Source of the DNA: Clostridium estertheticum
GTDB taxonomy: Bacteria > Bacillota > Clostridia > Clostridiales > Clostridiaceae
Assembly (NCBI RefSeq): GCF_026650985.1
Contig: NZ_CP086239.1
Location: 3,038,001 to 3,102,000 of the forward strand
Length of the DNA: 64,000 nt
Direction of reading: 5' to 3'
Made by a program: the position numbers and the translations under genes. Shown in pieces: positions 1 to 7,489 of the stretch. Numbering within the stretch: the stretch's first letter is position 1; every line of letters begins with the position of its first letter. The notes beneath the pieces are model-generated. The model had not been told where the DNA came from. It searched no databases and worked only from the letters and a program-made list of their open reading frames with translations.

Positions 1-66
1 GTTGAGATTTTCAAAGCTGAGCTTATTTTTATATATTCTTGTAGAAGAATTAGTTTCTATTCTCAA
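1..66 (-). CDS. Start of an unidentified gene running off the window
   Basis: A TTG start at 66-64 follows a good ribosome site (AGGTGG, about 7 bases upstream) and opens 22 codons that continue past the left edge. The visible N-terminus (MRIETNSSTRIYKNK...) is polar and has no signal peptide. I do not recognise the family. The call rests on the ribosome site and open frame only. Confidence 0.4.
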   Translation of the reverse strand, partial: MRIETNSSTRIYKNKLSFENLN

Positions 67-164
67 AATATTCACCACCTTTTTTATAATCTCTAATATA
101 TATTATGCCGTAATAGAGCCTATAATATTAAGTTATATAAAAATAATTTAGCAACAAAATTCAT

Positions 165-194
165 CTCCGTCTACAGAGAACGGAGTCTTCTTTT
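165..194. terminator. Short hairpin, possible terminator
   Basis: CTCCGT pairs with ACGGAG across a 9-base loop and is followed by a pyrimidine-rich stretch. It lies between the left-edge gene and the small membrane protein at 296-604, so it could end that gene on the minus strand. The U-tract is weak. Bases 67-295 otherwise hold only a 21-codon frame at 231 behind GGAGGTGG, too short to call. Confidence 0.3.
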
Positions 195-295
195 GCAAAT
201 AAAGATAAAAATTTTTGGAGGTGGCAAAAGATGCACGTAATTTCCTTTAAATATTCTTTATTCATATTTTTACCTCCTTCAAATCGAAAAATAAA

Positions 296-604
296 CTAAT
301 AGACAACATCATTTATTTTTTCAATTCTAATTATCATTATTTTACTTTGATCTTTTTTTAAAAATTGTTTTACTTCCATCCACTCGTCATCCACATTTAT
401 AACTTCACAATCTACTGGACCTTTTGCAATAACTGAAAGTGTACATCTTTTACCCTCAAGCGCTTTAAGTATTTTAGACATCTCGATTTCCACCTTTATT
501 GATGTGTTGATTTTCTTGACATCTGCTTTTAGCTTCTTAACTTTGTCGCTTAACCCCATATTGGAAATTGCTATTATAAATGCCATTATTCCTATAAACT
601 CCAT
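296..604 (-). CDS. Small membrane-anchored protein of unknown function
   Basis: 102 residues. Residues 1-18 are hydrophobic and probably form one membrane segment. Next comes a lysine-rich, probably helical stretch (about 19-50), then a compact beta-rich region (about 50-100, LSVIAKGPVDCEVINVDDEWMEVKQF) that looks like a small barrel or SH3-like fold. A GAGGGTGAG ribosome site precedes the ATG. I do not recognise a named family. The plan (N-terminal anchor plus small cytoplasmic domain) resembles small Firmicutes membrane-associated proteins. It stands alone on the minus strand beside the DUF1287 gene. Confidence 0.6.
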   Translation of the reverse strand: MEFIGIMAFIIAISNMGLSDKVKKLKADVKKINTSIKVEIEMSKILKALEGKRCTLSVIAKGPVDCEVINVDDEWMEVKQFLKKDQSKIMIIRIEKINDVVY

Positions 605-712
605 ATAATTGCACTCACCCTCTATTTTAAAATAGTAAAAATTTCCTTTAGCTTTAATTTTTATTTCTTATATGGCTTAAACCTTCAATTTTACAAAAGA
701 TATTTTTATACT

Positions 713-1402
713 TTACGTTTTATTCTTAAATTTCCATCTATAATGACCGTGTATAGGAGTTGTAAAATAAGAAAGCTTGAGTATACTTGCATGAGGTTTG
801 ATATTATGAATAACATAAGGAATGCCATTTTTATCTCTTTTATCAAAAATAATACCCACATGTCCCTGCCCAAATATCACAATATCACCCGGTTGCCACT
901 CTTTTAAATTTTCAGAATTTCTAGCTTTAACTTTAGTTGTTAAACTTAACGCATATCTACTGAAAAATACATCTTGATTCGGCACTCGCCTGAAATCAAT
1001 ATTAGGGTCAGGCTTTCCTTCAACTCTAGGATAAAGTTTAATATTACTTTTTATATCTTGATCAATAAGGTCTTTTAAATTAATGTTAGCAGTTTTAAAT
1101 CCTCTCCAAATTACGTCAGTACATACCCCTTCTTTATCAGGTGGGTATCCACCACTATAATAATTACTAATATATTTTGTTTTATTAAGAACCTCTTTAT
1201 CAGCTCCATTAACTATATCTAATACATCTGCTACTCCATTTTTGTTATTATCAACTTTAGAAAAATTTTCAGATACAATAAATTTTGGTTTAAATATATT
1301 AAAAACAAATTCATCTATAATAGCTTTAAATGGTATATATTTATAAGTAAAAATTAATATTAAAGAAACTATTATTAAAAGTATAACAAGCTTTTTCTTC
1401 AC
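713..1402 (-). CDS. DUF1287 family exported protein (NlpC/P60-like fold)
   Basis: 229 residues with an N-terminal hydrophobic anchor or signal segment (about 4-22). The rest matches DUF1287, a family related to NlpC/P60 cysteine peptidases: GVCTDVIWR with the candidate catalytic Cys, DPNIDFRRVPNQ, WQPGDIVIFG, GHVGII with the candidate His, and VIHNI near the end. Known relatives are presumed envelope proteins, but no substrate is established. The start is GTG at 1402, chosen for the GGAAGGG site upstream. Length is normal for the family, so it should be intact. A role in peptidoglycan turnover is inference. Confidence 0.85.
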   Translation of the reverse strand: MKKKLVILLIIVSLILIFTYKYIPFKAIIDEFVFNIFKPKFIVSENFSKVDNNKNGVADVLDIVNGADKEVLNKTKYISNYYSGGYPPDKEGVCTDVIWRGFKTANINLKDLIDQDIKSNIKLYPRVEGKPDPNIDFRRVPNQDVFFSRYALSLTTKVKARNSENLKEWQPGDIVIFGQGHVGIIFDKRDKNGIPYVIHNIKPHASILKLSYFTTPIHGHYRWKFKNKT

Positions 1403-1664
1403 TATATCCCTTCCCCATTTAAGATTTATTACGAACTATCCATAAACTAGACATAACCCTTAAATAAATTATACCATTTTTACGACCTTTTAGTAAAAAC
1501 TTAACTTTAAGAATTCAGCTGAAAGCCGAGAGATTTAACCCAAATATACAGACATTAATCGATACAAACAAGTAGTAAACATATTGAAATATATGGTATT
1601 GATTTTGTTAGCGTTTAAAGGCATAATAAAAATAGATTCATTTACTTGCCATAATTTTTAAAAT

Positions 1665-2156
1665 TTGCATTTTAAGGAGATTTTGTATGAAAAAAAATAT
1701 TTAATTCTCATTACATTGATAGTTGTTGCGTTCTGTATAGTTATGACATGTTTTTTTAAGCACAAATCAAATAAAGTTACTGCTAGTAATAAAAATAATA
1801 TTGAACAACCAAATAAAGTTATTGAAGAAAATAAATTATTAACAAAAAAGGATGCTGTATCACTAATATTAAAAAATGAATTACTTAATCAACAGCTTCC
1901 TAAATATTTTATTCCTGTAAAAGCTTCACAAGATAATTATAATAACCTTAAAAAAGTTAATGATAGCAATGGTTTTTTGTGTAATGATGATAATAAACTT
2001 GATAATGGTATATTAGTTGAATTACAAAACTTTAATGAAAACAGTCAAATTAATTACTTTACAATAAAAAATTATGATGCAATTAAAAATGGTGGTAAGG
2101 GTTTAGTTGATAAAGGTACTATATCCAATACTGGTGAAGTTAAATTTTTTAGGTAA
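1665..2156 (+). CDS. Membrane-anchored hypothetical protein with a doubtful start
   Basis: About 160 residues: one membrane segment (residues 12-30), then a polar, Lys/Asn-rich extracytoplasmic part. Family not recognised. The open frame begins at a TTG with no ribosome site. A strong site (AAGGAG) instead serves an ATG at 1687 that is out of frame: it reads MKKNI and stops. One extra A in the A8 run at 1690-1697 would give MKKKYLILITL..., joining the ATG to the long frame. The gene probably starts at 1687 with either a real 1-base loss or an assembly error. It ends just before a strong terminator. Confidence 0.55.
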   Translation: MHFKEILYEKKYLILITLIVVAFCIVMTCFFKHKSNKVTASNKNNIEQPNKVIEENKLLTKKDAVSLILKNELLNQQLPKYFIPVKASQDNYNNLKKVNDSNGFLCNDDNKLDNGILVELQNFNENSQINYFTIKNYDAIKNGGKGLVDKGTISNTGEVKFFR

Positions 2157-2159
2157 TTA

Positions 2160-2200
2160 AAACAATAAATCTGGATTTTTAATCCAGATTTATTGTTTTA
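2160..2200. terminator. Bidirectional terminator
   Basis: A near-perfect 17-base inverted repeat (AAACAATAAATCTGGAT and its complement) with a short loop, A-rich before and T-rich after. It separates the + strand gene ending at 2156 from minus-strand remnants at 2207-2508. Confidence 0.85.
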
Positions 2201-2206
2201 AACTTT

Positions 2207-2508
2207 CTAATAAGGACTAGCTCCATATCTGTTATTATCATTGACAACTTGACCAGTAGGGTTTCCATTTGTATTCACATATGATATTCTAGGTGGGCAA
2301 TTATATCCTTCAATTCTTGCACTTGCACTATTACCAGCTACTGACATTTTAAACATATGTACGCAACAAAGCCTAATGAAATATCTCCACATCCTATCAT
2401 TTTCATTACTTCGATATTCACATGCTCTCTCATCTTTCGAGGATATTTCTCTTTATTCAATTTCCAAAACTCTGGATAATTATCTTCGAATATTCGTTTT
2501 ATAGTAAT
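2207..2508 (-). pseudogene. IS91-type transposase N-terminal remnant fused to an unrelated tail
   Basis: From 2508 down to 2338 the minus strand reads an open frame (RIFEDNYPEFWKL..., then a CGDISLGFVAYICLKC motif) that ends in TAG. It resembles the N-terminal zinc-binding domain of IS91-family transposases, which has CGD...C..C spacing. Everything after the second Cys pair, including the catalytic domain, is missing. Upstream, an ATG at 2522 is one A short of being in frame. After the stop, a 44-codon Asn-rich frame runs to 2207 and looks like the tail of another protein. No terminal repeats were found. Confidence 0.5.
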
Positions 2509-2714
2509 CTTATTTTTTTCATGATTTAATCATCTCATATTTATCTAATTTTTTTATCTATTTTTCGACTAGAATGTTATCCACAGCGGTTTCCGCAAGC
2601 TGTTTCCTATATAATGAAAAATAAAGCTAAAACAAATTTTTCATTATATCCCAGCAAATAATCCCTTATCTATGAACTAGCATTACTTTTTTAAGTTCAT
2701 ATGCTTATAATATA

Positions 2715-3311
2715 CTATCTTATTTTTATAATTTTGGATTCAATTTGTTTTCTTGTTAAATTGTAACCATTTGAAGGTAACCATAATTCATAGTAACTCT
2801 TATCTTTTTCATATGAGAATATTACACTATTCGTAACTATATTTTTCTCTTTTAAAATTTTTAGCACATCTTTCGCGTCCGAAATCTGGTCTACACCATT
2901 AATCAGGTCTATATTTATTTGTATGTATGAAGCATTATTTTTAAACGGTATTGCACCGCTTCCCGTTACACTTTTTATGTGTTTCTGAATAGCTCTACCC
3001 TTAAATGCACTTTTAATCTTGGAGTTATATTGCATTACACTTTTGTATTGAATATAATCTTCGGAGATGTTTTCCTTATCTTTAGAAATAACAAAATATG
3101 TTCCATCATTTAAGCAAGTCACATCTGAATAATAGTTACCGTATAAAATATTATTTTTTGTAAGACCTACTTTGAATGACAGTTTAGGATATTTTGTATC
3201 CAGATATTTTGTAAACTCACTTCTTATACTCAAAGAATAAATAAAGGCGGCTATTATAACAACGAGTATTATTCCCCCTATTTTAATTAATGCAACTTTC
3301 TTTTTAACCAT
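2715..3311 (-). CDS. Membrane-anchored protein, YfjL-like in plan
   Basis: 198 residues. One membrane segment (about 9-27) is followed by an extracytoplasmic domain beginning FTKYLDTKYPKLSFKV and including GNYYSDVTCLNDGTYFVI. That layout is like Bacillus YfjL-type proteins, but the match is from memory of the pattern and is not firm. The C-terminal half has a ferredoxin-like alternation of strands and helices. Start ATG at 3311; the ribosome site (AGGAAGTGAC) is moderate. It is alone on the minus strand. Bases 2523-2714 upstream hold only IS91 debris and AT-rich sequence. Confidence 0.6.
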   Translation of the reverse strand: MVKKKVALIKIGGIILVVIIAAFIYSLSIRSEFTKYLDTKYPKLSFKVGLTKNNILYGNYYSDVTCLNDGTYFVISKDKENISEDYIQYKSVMQYNSKIKSAFKGRAIQKHIKSVTGSGAIPFKNNASYIQINIDLINGVDQISDAKDVLKILKEKNIVTNSVIFSYEKDKSYYELWLPSNGYNLTRKQIESKIIKIR

Positions 3312-3341
3312 AAAGTCACTTCCTATTTATTTTTTACTGTT

Positions 3342-3635
3342 ATGTCCTTGTTTAATTATACAGTATATAATTTACTAGGTGGTAAATATCAATCTCTAAA
3401 AATTATAATGCCTAAAACAGAAAAATATAGAGTGATTGATGAAAGAAATTATGTTAAATATTCCAGACTTCCATTTTATGTTCTTGGATTTTATTATATA
3501 TTATTAGGTATTGTATTGCTATTCATAAATTGTTGGCCTACTATGGTTATTTGTTTTGGACCAATAATCATAGTAATACCTATGTCAATTATTTCACAAA
3601 AAAGACGAAAATGCATTGAACGAATAAATGATTAA
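3342..3635 (+). CDS. Small two-helix membrane protein
   Basis: 97 residues. The first 40 are polar with a basic stretch. Two hydrophobic segments follow (about 45-63 and 66-83), with a basic tail (SQKRRK). The ATG at 3342 has no convincing ribosome site, and the N-terminus (YNLLGGKYQ...) looks like the inside of a protein, so the gene may be 5'-truncated. It resembles short clostridial DUF3784-like membrane proteins, but I cannot assign it. Confidence 0.4.
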   Translation: MSLFNYTVYNLLGGKYQSLKIIMPKTEKYRVIDERNYVKYSRLPFYVLGFYYILLGIVLLFINCWPTMVICFGPIIIVIPMSIISQKRRKCIERIND

Positions 3636-3668
3636 GAAATAAAATGTAATAATAAACAAACTAAAATA

Positions 3669-4050
3669 TTATTCCATTTTTGATATCTTTGCTAATATTT
3701 CAGCAGATGCAGTTATTTCCTCTAAAGTTGCGGTTATCTCTTGCGTTGCGGCTGCTTGGGAGTCAGCAATTAAACTTGAACTATTAATTACATCTGTAAT
3801 CTTTATTATGGATTTTTGTATTTCAAGTAGAGTTTTAAATACCTTTTTTGCTGATTCACTACTTAACTGAGACAACTTCTTTATTTCACTTGCAACTACA
3901 CCAAAGCCTCTACCTGCATCACCTGCTCTTGCAGCTTCAATGGCAGCATTTAATGCTAATAAATTCGATTGTGAGGCAATATTTCAATTGCAGATAAAAT
4001 AGAACCAGTATCCTTAATTTTCTGTCCAGCATCAGATGCAGTACTCTAGG
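3669..4050 (-). pseudogene. Chemotaxis receptor signalling-domain fragment
   Basis: The minus strand encodes the hairpin tip of a methyl-accepting chemotaxis protein: [21 protein letters not shown] and [10 protein letters not shown], then the descending helix to the stop at 3669. A frameshift near 3980 separates this from the upstream piece ([19 protein letters not shown]). Sensor, membrane and HAMP regions are absent. It ends abruptly at about 4045, where a different remnant begins on the other strand. It cannot make a working receptor. An intact relative lies at 38874-40874. Confidence 0.85.
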
Positions 4051-4125
4051 ATTTGCCGTAAATAGTGGTAGACTGGCAGGTAACAATGCTGTTGAATATA
4101 TTAAAACAAACCTTGTAGAGGAATA
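4042..4125 (+). pseudogene. C-terminal tip of an FAD-dependent oxidoreductase
   Basis: The frame TLGFAVNSGRLAGNNAVEYIK, running to a TAG at 4123-4125, matches the extreme C-terminus of the fumarate reductase/flavocytochrome-c flavoprotein family, where a G-AVNSGR-AG-NAA signature contacts FAD. Only about 27 codons remain. They abut the chemoreceptor fragment on the opposite strand, so this is a deletion or recombination junction. Confidence 0.55.
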
Positions 4126-4138
4126 GACAATAGCCCCA

Positions 4139-4172
4139 AAATGAATGTAACACAATTGTGTTACATTCAAAA
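4139..4172. repeat. TGTAACA palindrome, dispersed element
   Basis: TGAATGTAACACAA is followed directly by its exact complement: a 28-base palindrome just downstream of two gene fragments. Related sequences occur at 15303, 16716, 31186 and, as a half copy, 33472. It may work as a terminator, or be a small mobile repeat. Confidence 0.6.
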
Positions 4173-4235
4173 TTAGTAAAAGTACTTCTCAAATATTTTG
4201 ATAATAAAACAAGATACTACTAGCTGCATTTAAAA

Positions 4236-5645
4236 CTAATAACAAACAACTGGAGTGCCTACCTCTATATTATTAAATATTGTTTTTGCTACCTCATATG
4301 GTGAATTTACACAACCATGGGATCCACCTGTCTTATACAACGCTCCCCCAAAATTACTTCGCCAACTTGCATCATGAATACCTATTCCTTTGTTAAAAGG
4401 CATCCAAAACTTCACAGGAGAAGCGTAGTTTTCACCTACAAGAGTTGCATTTGTTTCTTTATAATCGATCTTATAAATCCCACTTGGTGTTCTAGTCTTA
4501 TCAGATCCAGCATTACCTGTGACAACATCCCCTTGTGTTATTAGTTTTCCGTTTTTATAAAACCATAAGTGTTGCCCTGTAAGATCTATTTCTACATAGG
4601 TATTTCCAATATCATCATTACCCCGAGCTAATGCGGTTTGATAATATGCTGGTTCTCTTTCTATAGACTTCCCTTGCTTTATCATTGAAATTAAATCTTT
4701 AGTTTCTTTAACCTTATTAATTGACCAGCCATAACTACCACCACCAATGTTAATTTTCTTCCCTGATGATGAAACAAAATTTCTCGTCTTAGCAACTGTA
4801 TTATATTTACTAGCAAGTACGTCCATATAGCTTTCAACGTACTTTTCATTAAATGTTATTTCATTATTCTCATCAACTGTAAACCACTTATTTATTGTAG
4901 TCCCATCTAAAATCTCCTTATCTTTCCCAAAAGTATATGTAATCTTTGAAGATACATATTTGTTAAGCATGTCCCTTGTAGCAACTACCTTCAGAGATTT
5001 CGAAGTATATTCTGGCTTAACATAGTAATTAATTGACTCTAAATCTATTATTGCTTTGCCCGTGCTCACTGCATCTATGGCATAATTATATAAGATGTCT
5101 TTATCTCCCTTGTTTCCAATAATTTCAGCGACAATTACATAACCATTCTCTGTATATTTATAGCTAGCATTTTTAGGTTCAACTACTTTACTACTATCAA
5201 AACAAGAGAGCCTGCCCAATTTTTCTTTTAATAAATCTTCATCATATTTAACTTTTGCTATCATTTTAGAATCTTTCGTATTAAAAACTGCCAAGATCCA
5301 TTTATAAGGATTCTGTTTATCTTTAAACACTTTAAAATCAGCATTCGCATCATACTTTAAGCCAATCTCTGCTCCTCTAATCTGTTCATTTTTACCACCA
5401 CGTTCTTTTATGTTTAGCTTATATGTTTGAATCTCAGATGCCATTTGTTTATTTACATCCTCTACACTTTTACCCGAAACATTAATGCTATTTATTACAG
5501 AACCAAAATAAAAATGATTCATGAAATATATTGCCATCCCAAAGTATATAATAAGCAAAATAAGTATAGAAATTATAATGCCCAAAACAATTTTCTTACG
5601 CTTTCTTATTGGTTTTATTGCTGACTCTTGTACTTCAGTTTCCAT
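4236..5645 (-). CDS. L,D-transpeptidase with peptidoglycan-binding domains
   Basis: 469 residues from the ATG at 5645, chosen because GAGAGGTG sits 6 bases upstream; an in-frame ATG at 5666 lacks a site. A short basic cytoplasmic tail and one membrane helix (about 17-42) anchor it. A long middle region fits the PG_binding_4 domains that precede YkuD domains. The C-terminal YkuD catalytic domain has IDLTGQHLWFYKNG, GIGIHDASW and the active-site motif GGSHGCVNSP with the nucleophilic Cys. Known relatives form 3-3 peptide crosslinks in the cell wall using Cys chemistry, which is insensitive to most penicillins. All catalytic residues are present. Confidence 0.93.
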   Translation of the reverse strand: METEVQESAIKPIRKRKKIVLGIIISILILLIIYFGMAIYFMNHFYFGSVINSINVSGKSVEDVNKQMASEIQTYKLNIKERGGKNEQIRGAEIGLKYDANADFKVFKDKQNPYKWILAVFNTKDSKMIAKVKYDEDLLKEKLGRLSCFDSSKVVEPKNASYKYTENGYVIVAEIIGNKGDKDILYNYAIDAVSTGKAIIDLESINYYVKPEYTSKSLKVVATRDMLNKYVSSKITYTFGKDKEILDGTTINKWFTVDENNEITFNEKYVESYMDVLASKYNTVAKTRNFVSSSGKKINIGGGSYGWSINKVKETKDLISMIKQGKSIEREPAYYQTALARGNDDIGNTYVEIDLTGQHLWFYKNGKLITQGDVVTGNAGSDKTRTPSGIYKIDYKETNATLVGENYASPVKFWMPFNKGIGIHDASWRSNFGGALYKTGGSHGCVNSPYEVAKTIFNNIEVGTPVVCY

Positions 5646-5666
5646 AACTGCACCTCTCTTCTGCAT

Positions 5667-6026
5667 TTTGCCTTAAGTTCTGCTCTATTTTCACCTGTCA
5701 TTTTTGTTGCACCTAATTGCTCTTTCATTTTGTGCCTCTTCAAATTAAGCTATAGTGCTAAACACCATATTTCAACAAAAATTTTCCCAAAATAGGGTAT
5801 CATTCTTACTTTAATTATATCATAATTAGTTGTAGCAACATACTTCCAACCTATATAAGGAAATTCGCTTCGCTGTATCTTATCACTGTGCTCTCATATT
5901 GACAAACCGTCCAAAACGCTACTTAAAACTCTTTATCCAAGTTAACCTAGCATATACTGTTACCTTATGCTATGTAATAGCATATTTATATACTGTCAAA
6001 TACTATTTTGACGAAGGAGCGATAAT
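5667..6026. other. Intergenic region between divergent genes
   Basis: It holds upstream sequence for the L,D-transpeptidase and the FAD oxidase. Visible items are a copy of the AAATTCGCTTCGCT repeat (about 5862-5876) and a small hairpin (TATGCTAT/ATAGCATA, about 5966-5985). The GAAGGAG ribosome site of the next gene lies at about 6012. No further gene is seen. Confidence 0.5.
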
Positions 6027-7352
6027 TTGAATTTTCAAGGACTAACAGGTAAAGTTATAACCCCTTGCGATAAAGAATATGCTATTTTAAGACTTGAATA
6101 CAACCTGGACATTAACAAATTCCCTTTAGCCATTGTTTATTGTCATAATTATATAGATGTATCTAATGCAATTAAATGGTGCACGAGAAACTGCGTAGAA
6201 CTCCGCGTTCGTACCAGAGGTCATAATTATGAAGGTTATTCAACAGGTACGGGTGTATTAGTAATTGATATATCTTGTATAAGTGAAGTTAATATAGATA
6301 CTAAACATGATATTGCAGTAATACAGGCTGGTGCAAACCTTTTGAGCATATACTCAAAACTTGCCGATAAGGGTTATGGTTTCAATGGTGGTACATGTCC
6401 TACAGTTGGTATTTCTGGCTTAGTATTAGGAGGAGGAATAGGATTATCCTGTAGAAATTTCGGCTTAGTTACGGACAATCTTTTAGAAATACAACTAGTG
6501 AATGAACACGGCATTCTAATAATTGCAAATGATCACATCAACTCAGAGTTATTCTGGGCGTGTAGAGGCGCAGGTGGAGGAAATTTCGGAGTAGTAATAT
6601 CTTATACCTTTAAAATTCATAAAGTGGACAAAATTACTGTTATACAGCTTAGATGGAATGAAGCCTCTAGGGAAGAGTTTTTTGACCTTTGGCAATGTTT
6701 CTTTAAAACTGCCACTGAAAAAATTAGCTGTTTCGCTGGTTTTAATAAAGAAGGCATCTATTTAAACGGATTTTTCTATGGAGATAAATTAGAAGCAGAA
6801 AAAATTCTAAAAGATTTTCTATTGCTTCCTGGTTTATTAGAAACTTCATCAATAGAATATGTACCTTTTATTTCTGCAGTAAAAGCTATTGCTTCTTTTT
6901 ATGGACCTCCAAATAGATTTAAAGCCACCGGAAGATTTGTGTATAAGACGTTATCTGAAAGAAATATTAAAAAATTAGTCCAGTTCGTGGACAATAGTCC
7001 TGGCGAATATAATTGCTTTATTAGACTATACTCTTTAGGTGGTGCAATAAAAGAAGTACCTAGTAATAGCTCAGCATATTACTATAGAAAGGCCGAATAT
7101 ATTATTGGGATAACAGCGGACTTTAAAAAGGATGATGATTCAGAAATCTATAAAGAATGGGTCGCAGAGGTTTTACAATATGTTAACCCACTAACAAATG
7201 GAACGTATGTAAATTTCCCTTATGCAGAGCTTAAAAACTATGGAAATGCCTACTACGGTAAAAATTATCCTCTTCTTAGAGTGGTAAAAACAATATACGA
7301 TCCCTGCAATATATTTAAATTTCAACAATCAATAAAACCTTTAATAATATAA
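6027..7352 (+). CDS. FAD-linked oxidase, berberine-bridge (BBE) type
   Basis: 441 residues from TTG at 6027, with GAAGGAG 8 bases upstream. The N-terminal half is a PCMH/FAD_binding_4 domain. RTRGH places His66 where BBE enzymes carry 8-alpha-histidyl FAD, and GGTCPTVGISG places Cys124 where they carry the 6-S-cysteinyl link. Bicovalent FAD is therefore expected. GLVLGGGIGLSCRNFGL and DNLL follow, and the C-terminal BBE motif (NAYYGKNYPLL...YDPCNIFKFQQSI) completes the fold. Family members oxidise alcohols, sugars or C-N bonds using O2. The substrate cannot be read from sequence. No export signal; single-gene unit with its own terminator. Confidence 0.88.
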   Translation: MNFQGLTGKVITPCDKEYAILRLEYNLDINKFPLAIVYCHNYIDVSNAIKWCTRNCVELRVRTRGHNYEGYSTGTGVLVIDISCISEVNIDTKHDIAVIQAGANLLSIYSKLADKGYGFNGGTCPTVGISGLVLGGGIGLSCRNFGLVTDNLLEIQLVNEHGILIIANDHINSELFWACRGAGGGNFGVVISYTFKIHKVDKITVIQLRWNEASREEFFDLWQCFFKTATEKISCFAGFNKEGIYLNGFFYGDKLEAEKILKDFLLLPGLLETSSIEYVPFISAVKAIASFYGPPNRFKATGRFVYKTLSERNIKKLVQFVDNSPGEYNCFIRLYSLGGAIKEVPSNSSAYYYRKAEYIIGITADFKKDDDSEIYKEWVAEVLQYVNPLTNGTYVNFPYAELKNYGNAYYGKNYPLLRVVKTIYDPCNIFKFQQSIKPLII

Positions 7353-7360
7353 AATTTTAT

Positions 7361-7395
7361 AAAATCCTCAACTAATTAATTAGTCGAGGATTTTA
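7361..7395 (+). terminator. Terminator of the FAD oxidase gene
   Basis: AAAATCCTC-ACTAATT pairs with AATTAGT-GAGGATTTT (one mismatch), starting 9 bases after the stop codon. Confidence 0.85.
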
Positions 7396-7404
7396 CTCAT
7401 ATAC

Positions 7405-7440
7405 TCCTAGCAAATTCGCCTCGCTCATTAGAACCCCCGT
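7405..7440. repeat. AGCAAATTCGC(T/C)TCGCTC dispersed repeat, copy 2
   Basis: AGCAAATTCGCCTCGCTCAT followed by a GAACCCCCGTTGG tract. The same order (AGCAAATTCGCTTCGCTCAT, then AACCCCGTCG) occurs at 9388-9418 beside the group II intron tail. Shorter copies lie at 5862, 17887 and 49521. Confidence 0.7.
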
Positions 7441-7489
7441 TGGTCATGAATAAATTGTAAATACAATTTATTATCCTTATAAGGATGAG

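Noticed and set aside
231-296. Short frame behind GGAGGTGG at 231
   Set aside because: Only 21 codons and no likeness; recorded only in the hairpin entry.
2207-2392. Intact 61-residue gene
   Set aside because: The frame joins an IS91 transposase remnant out of frame to another tail; treated as pseudogene material.
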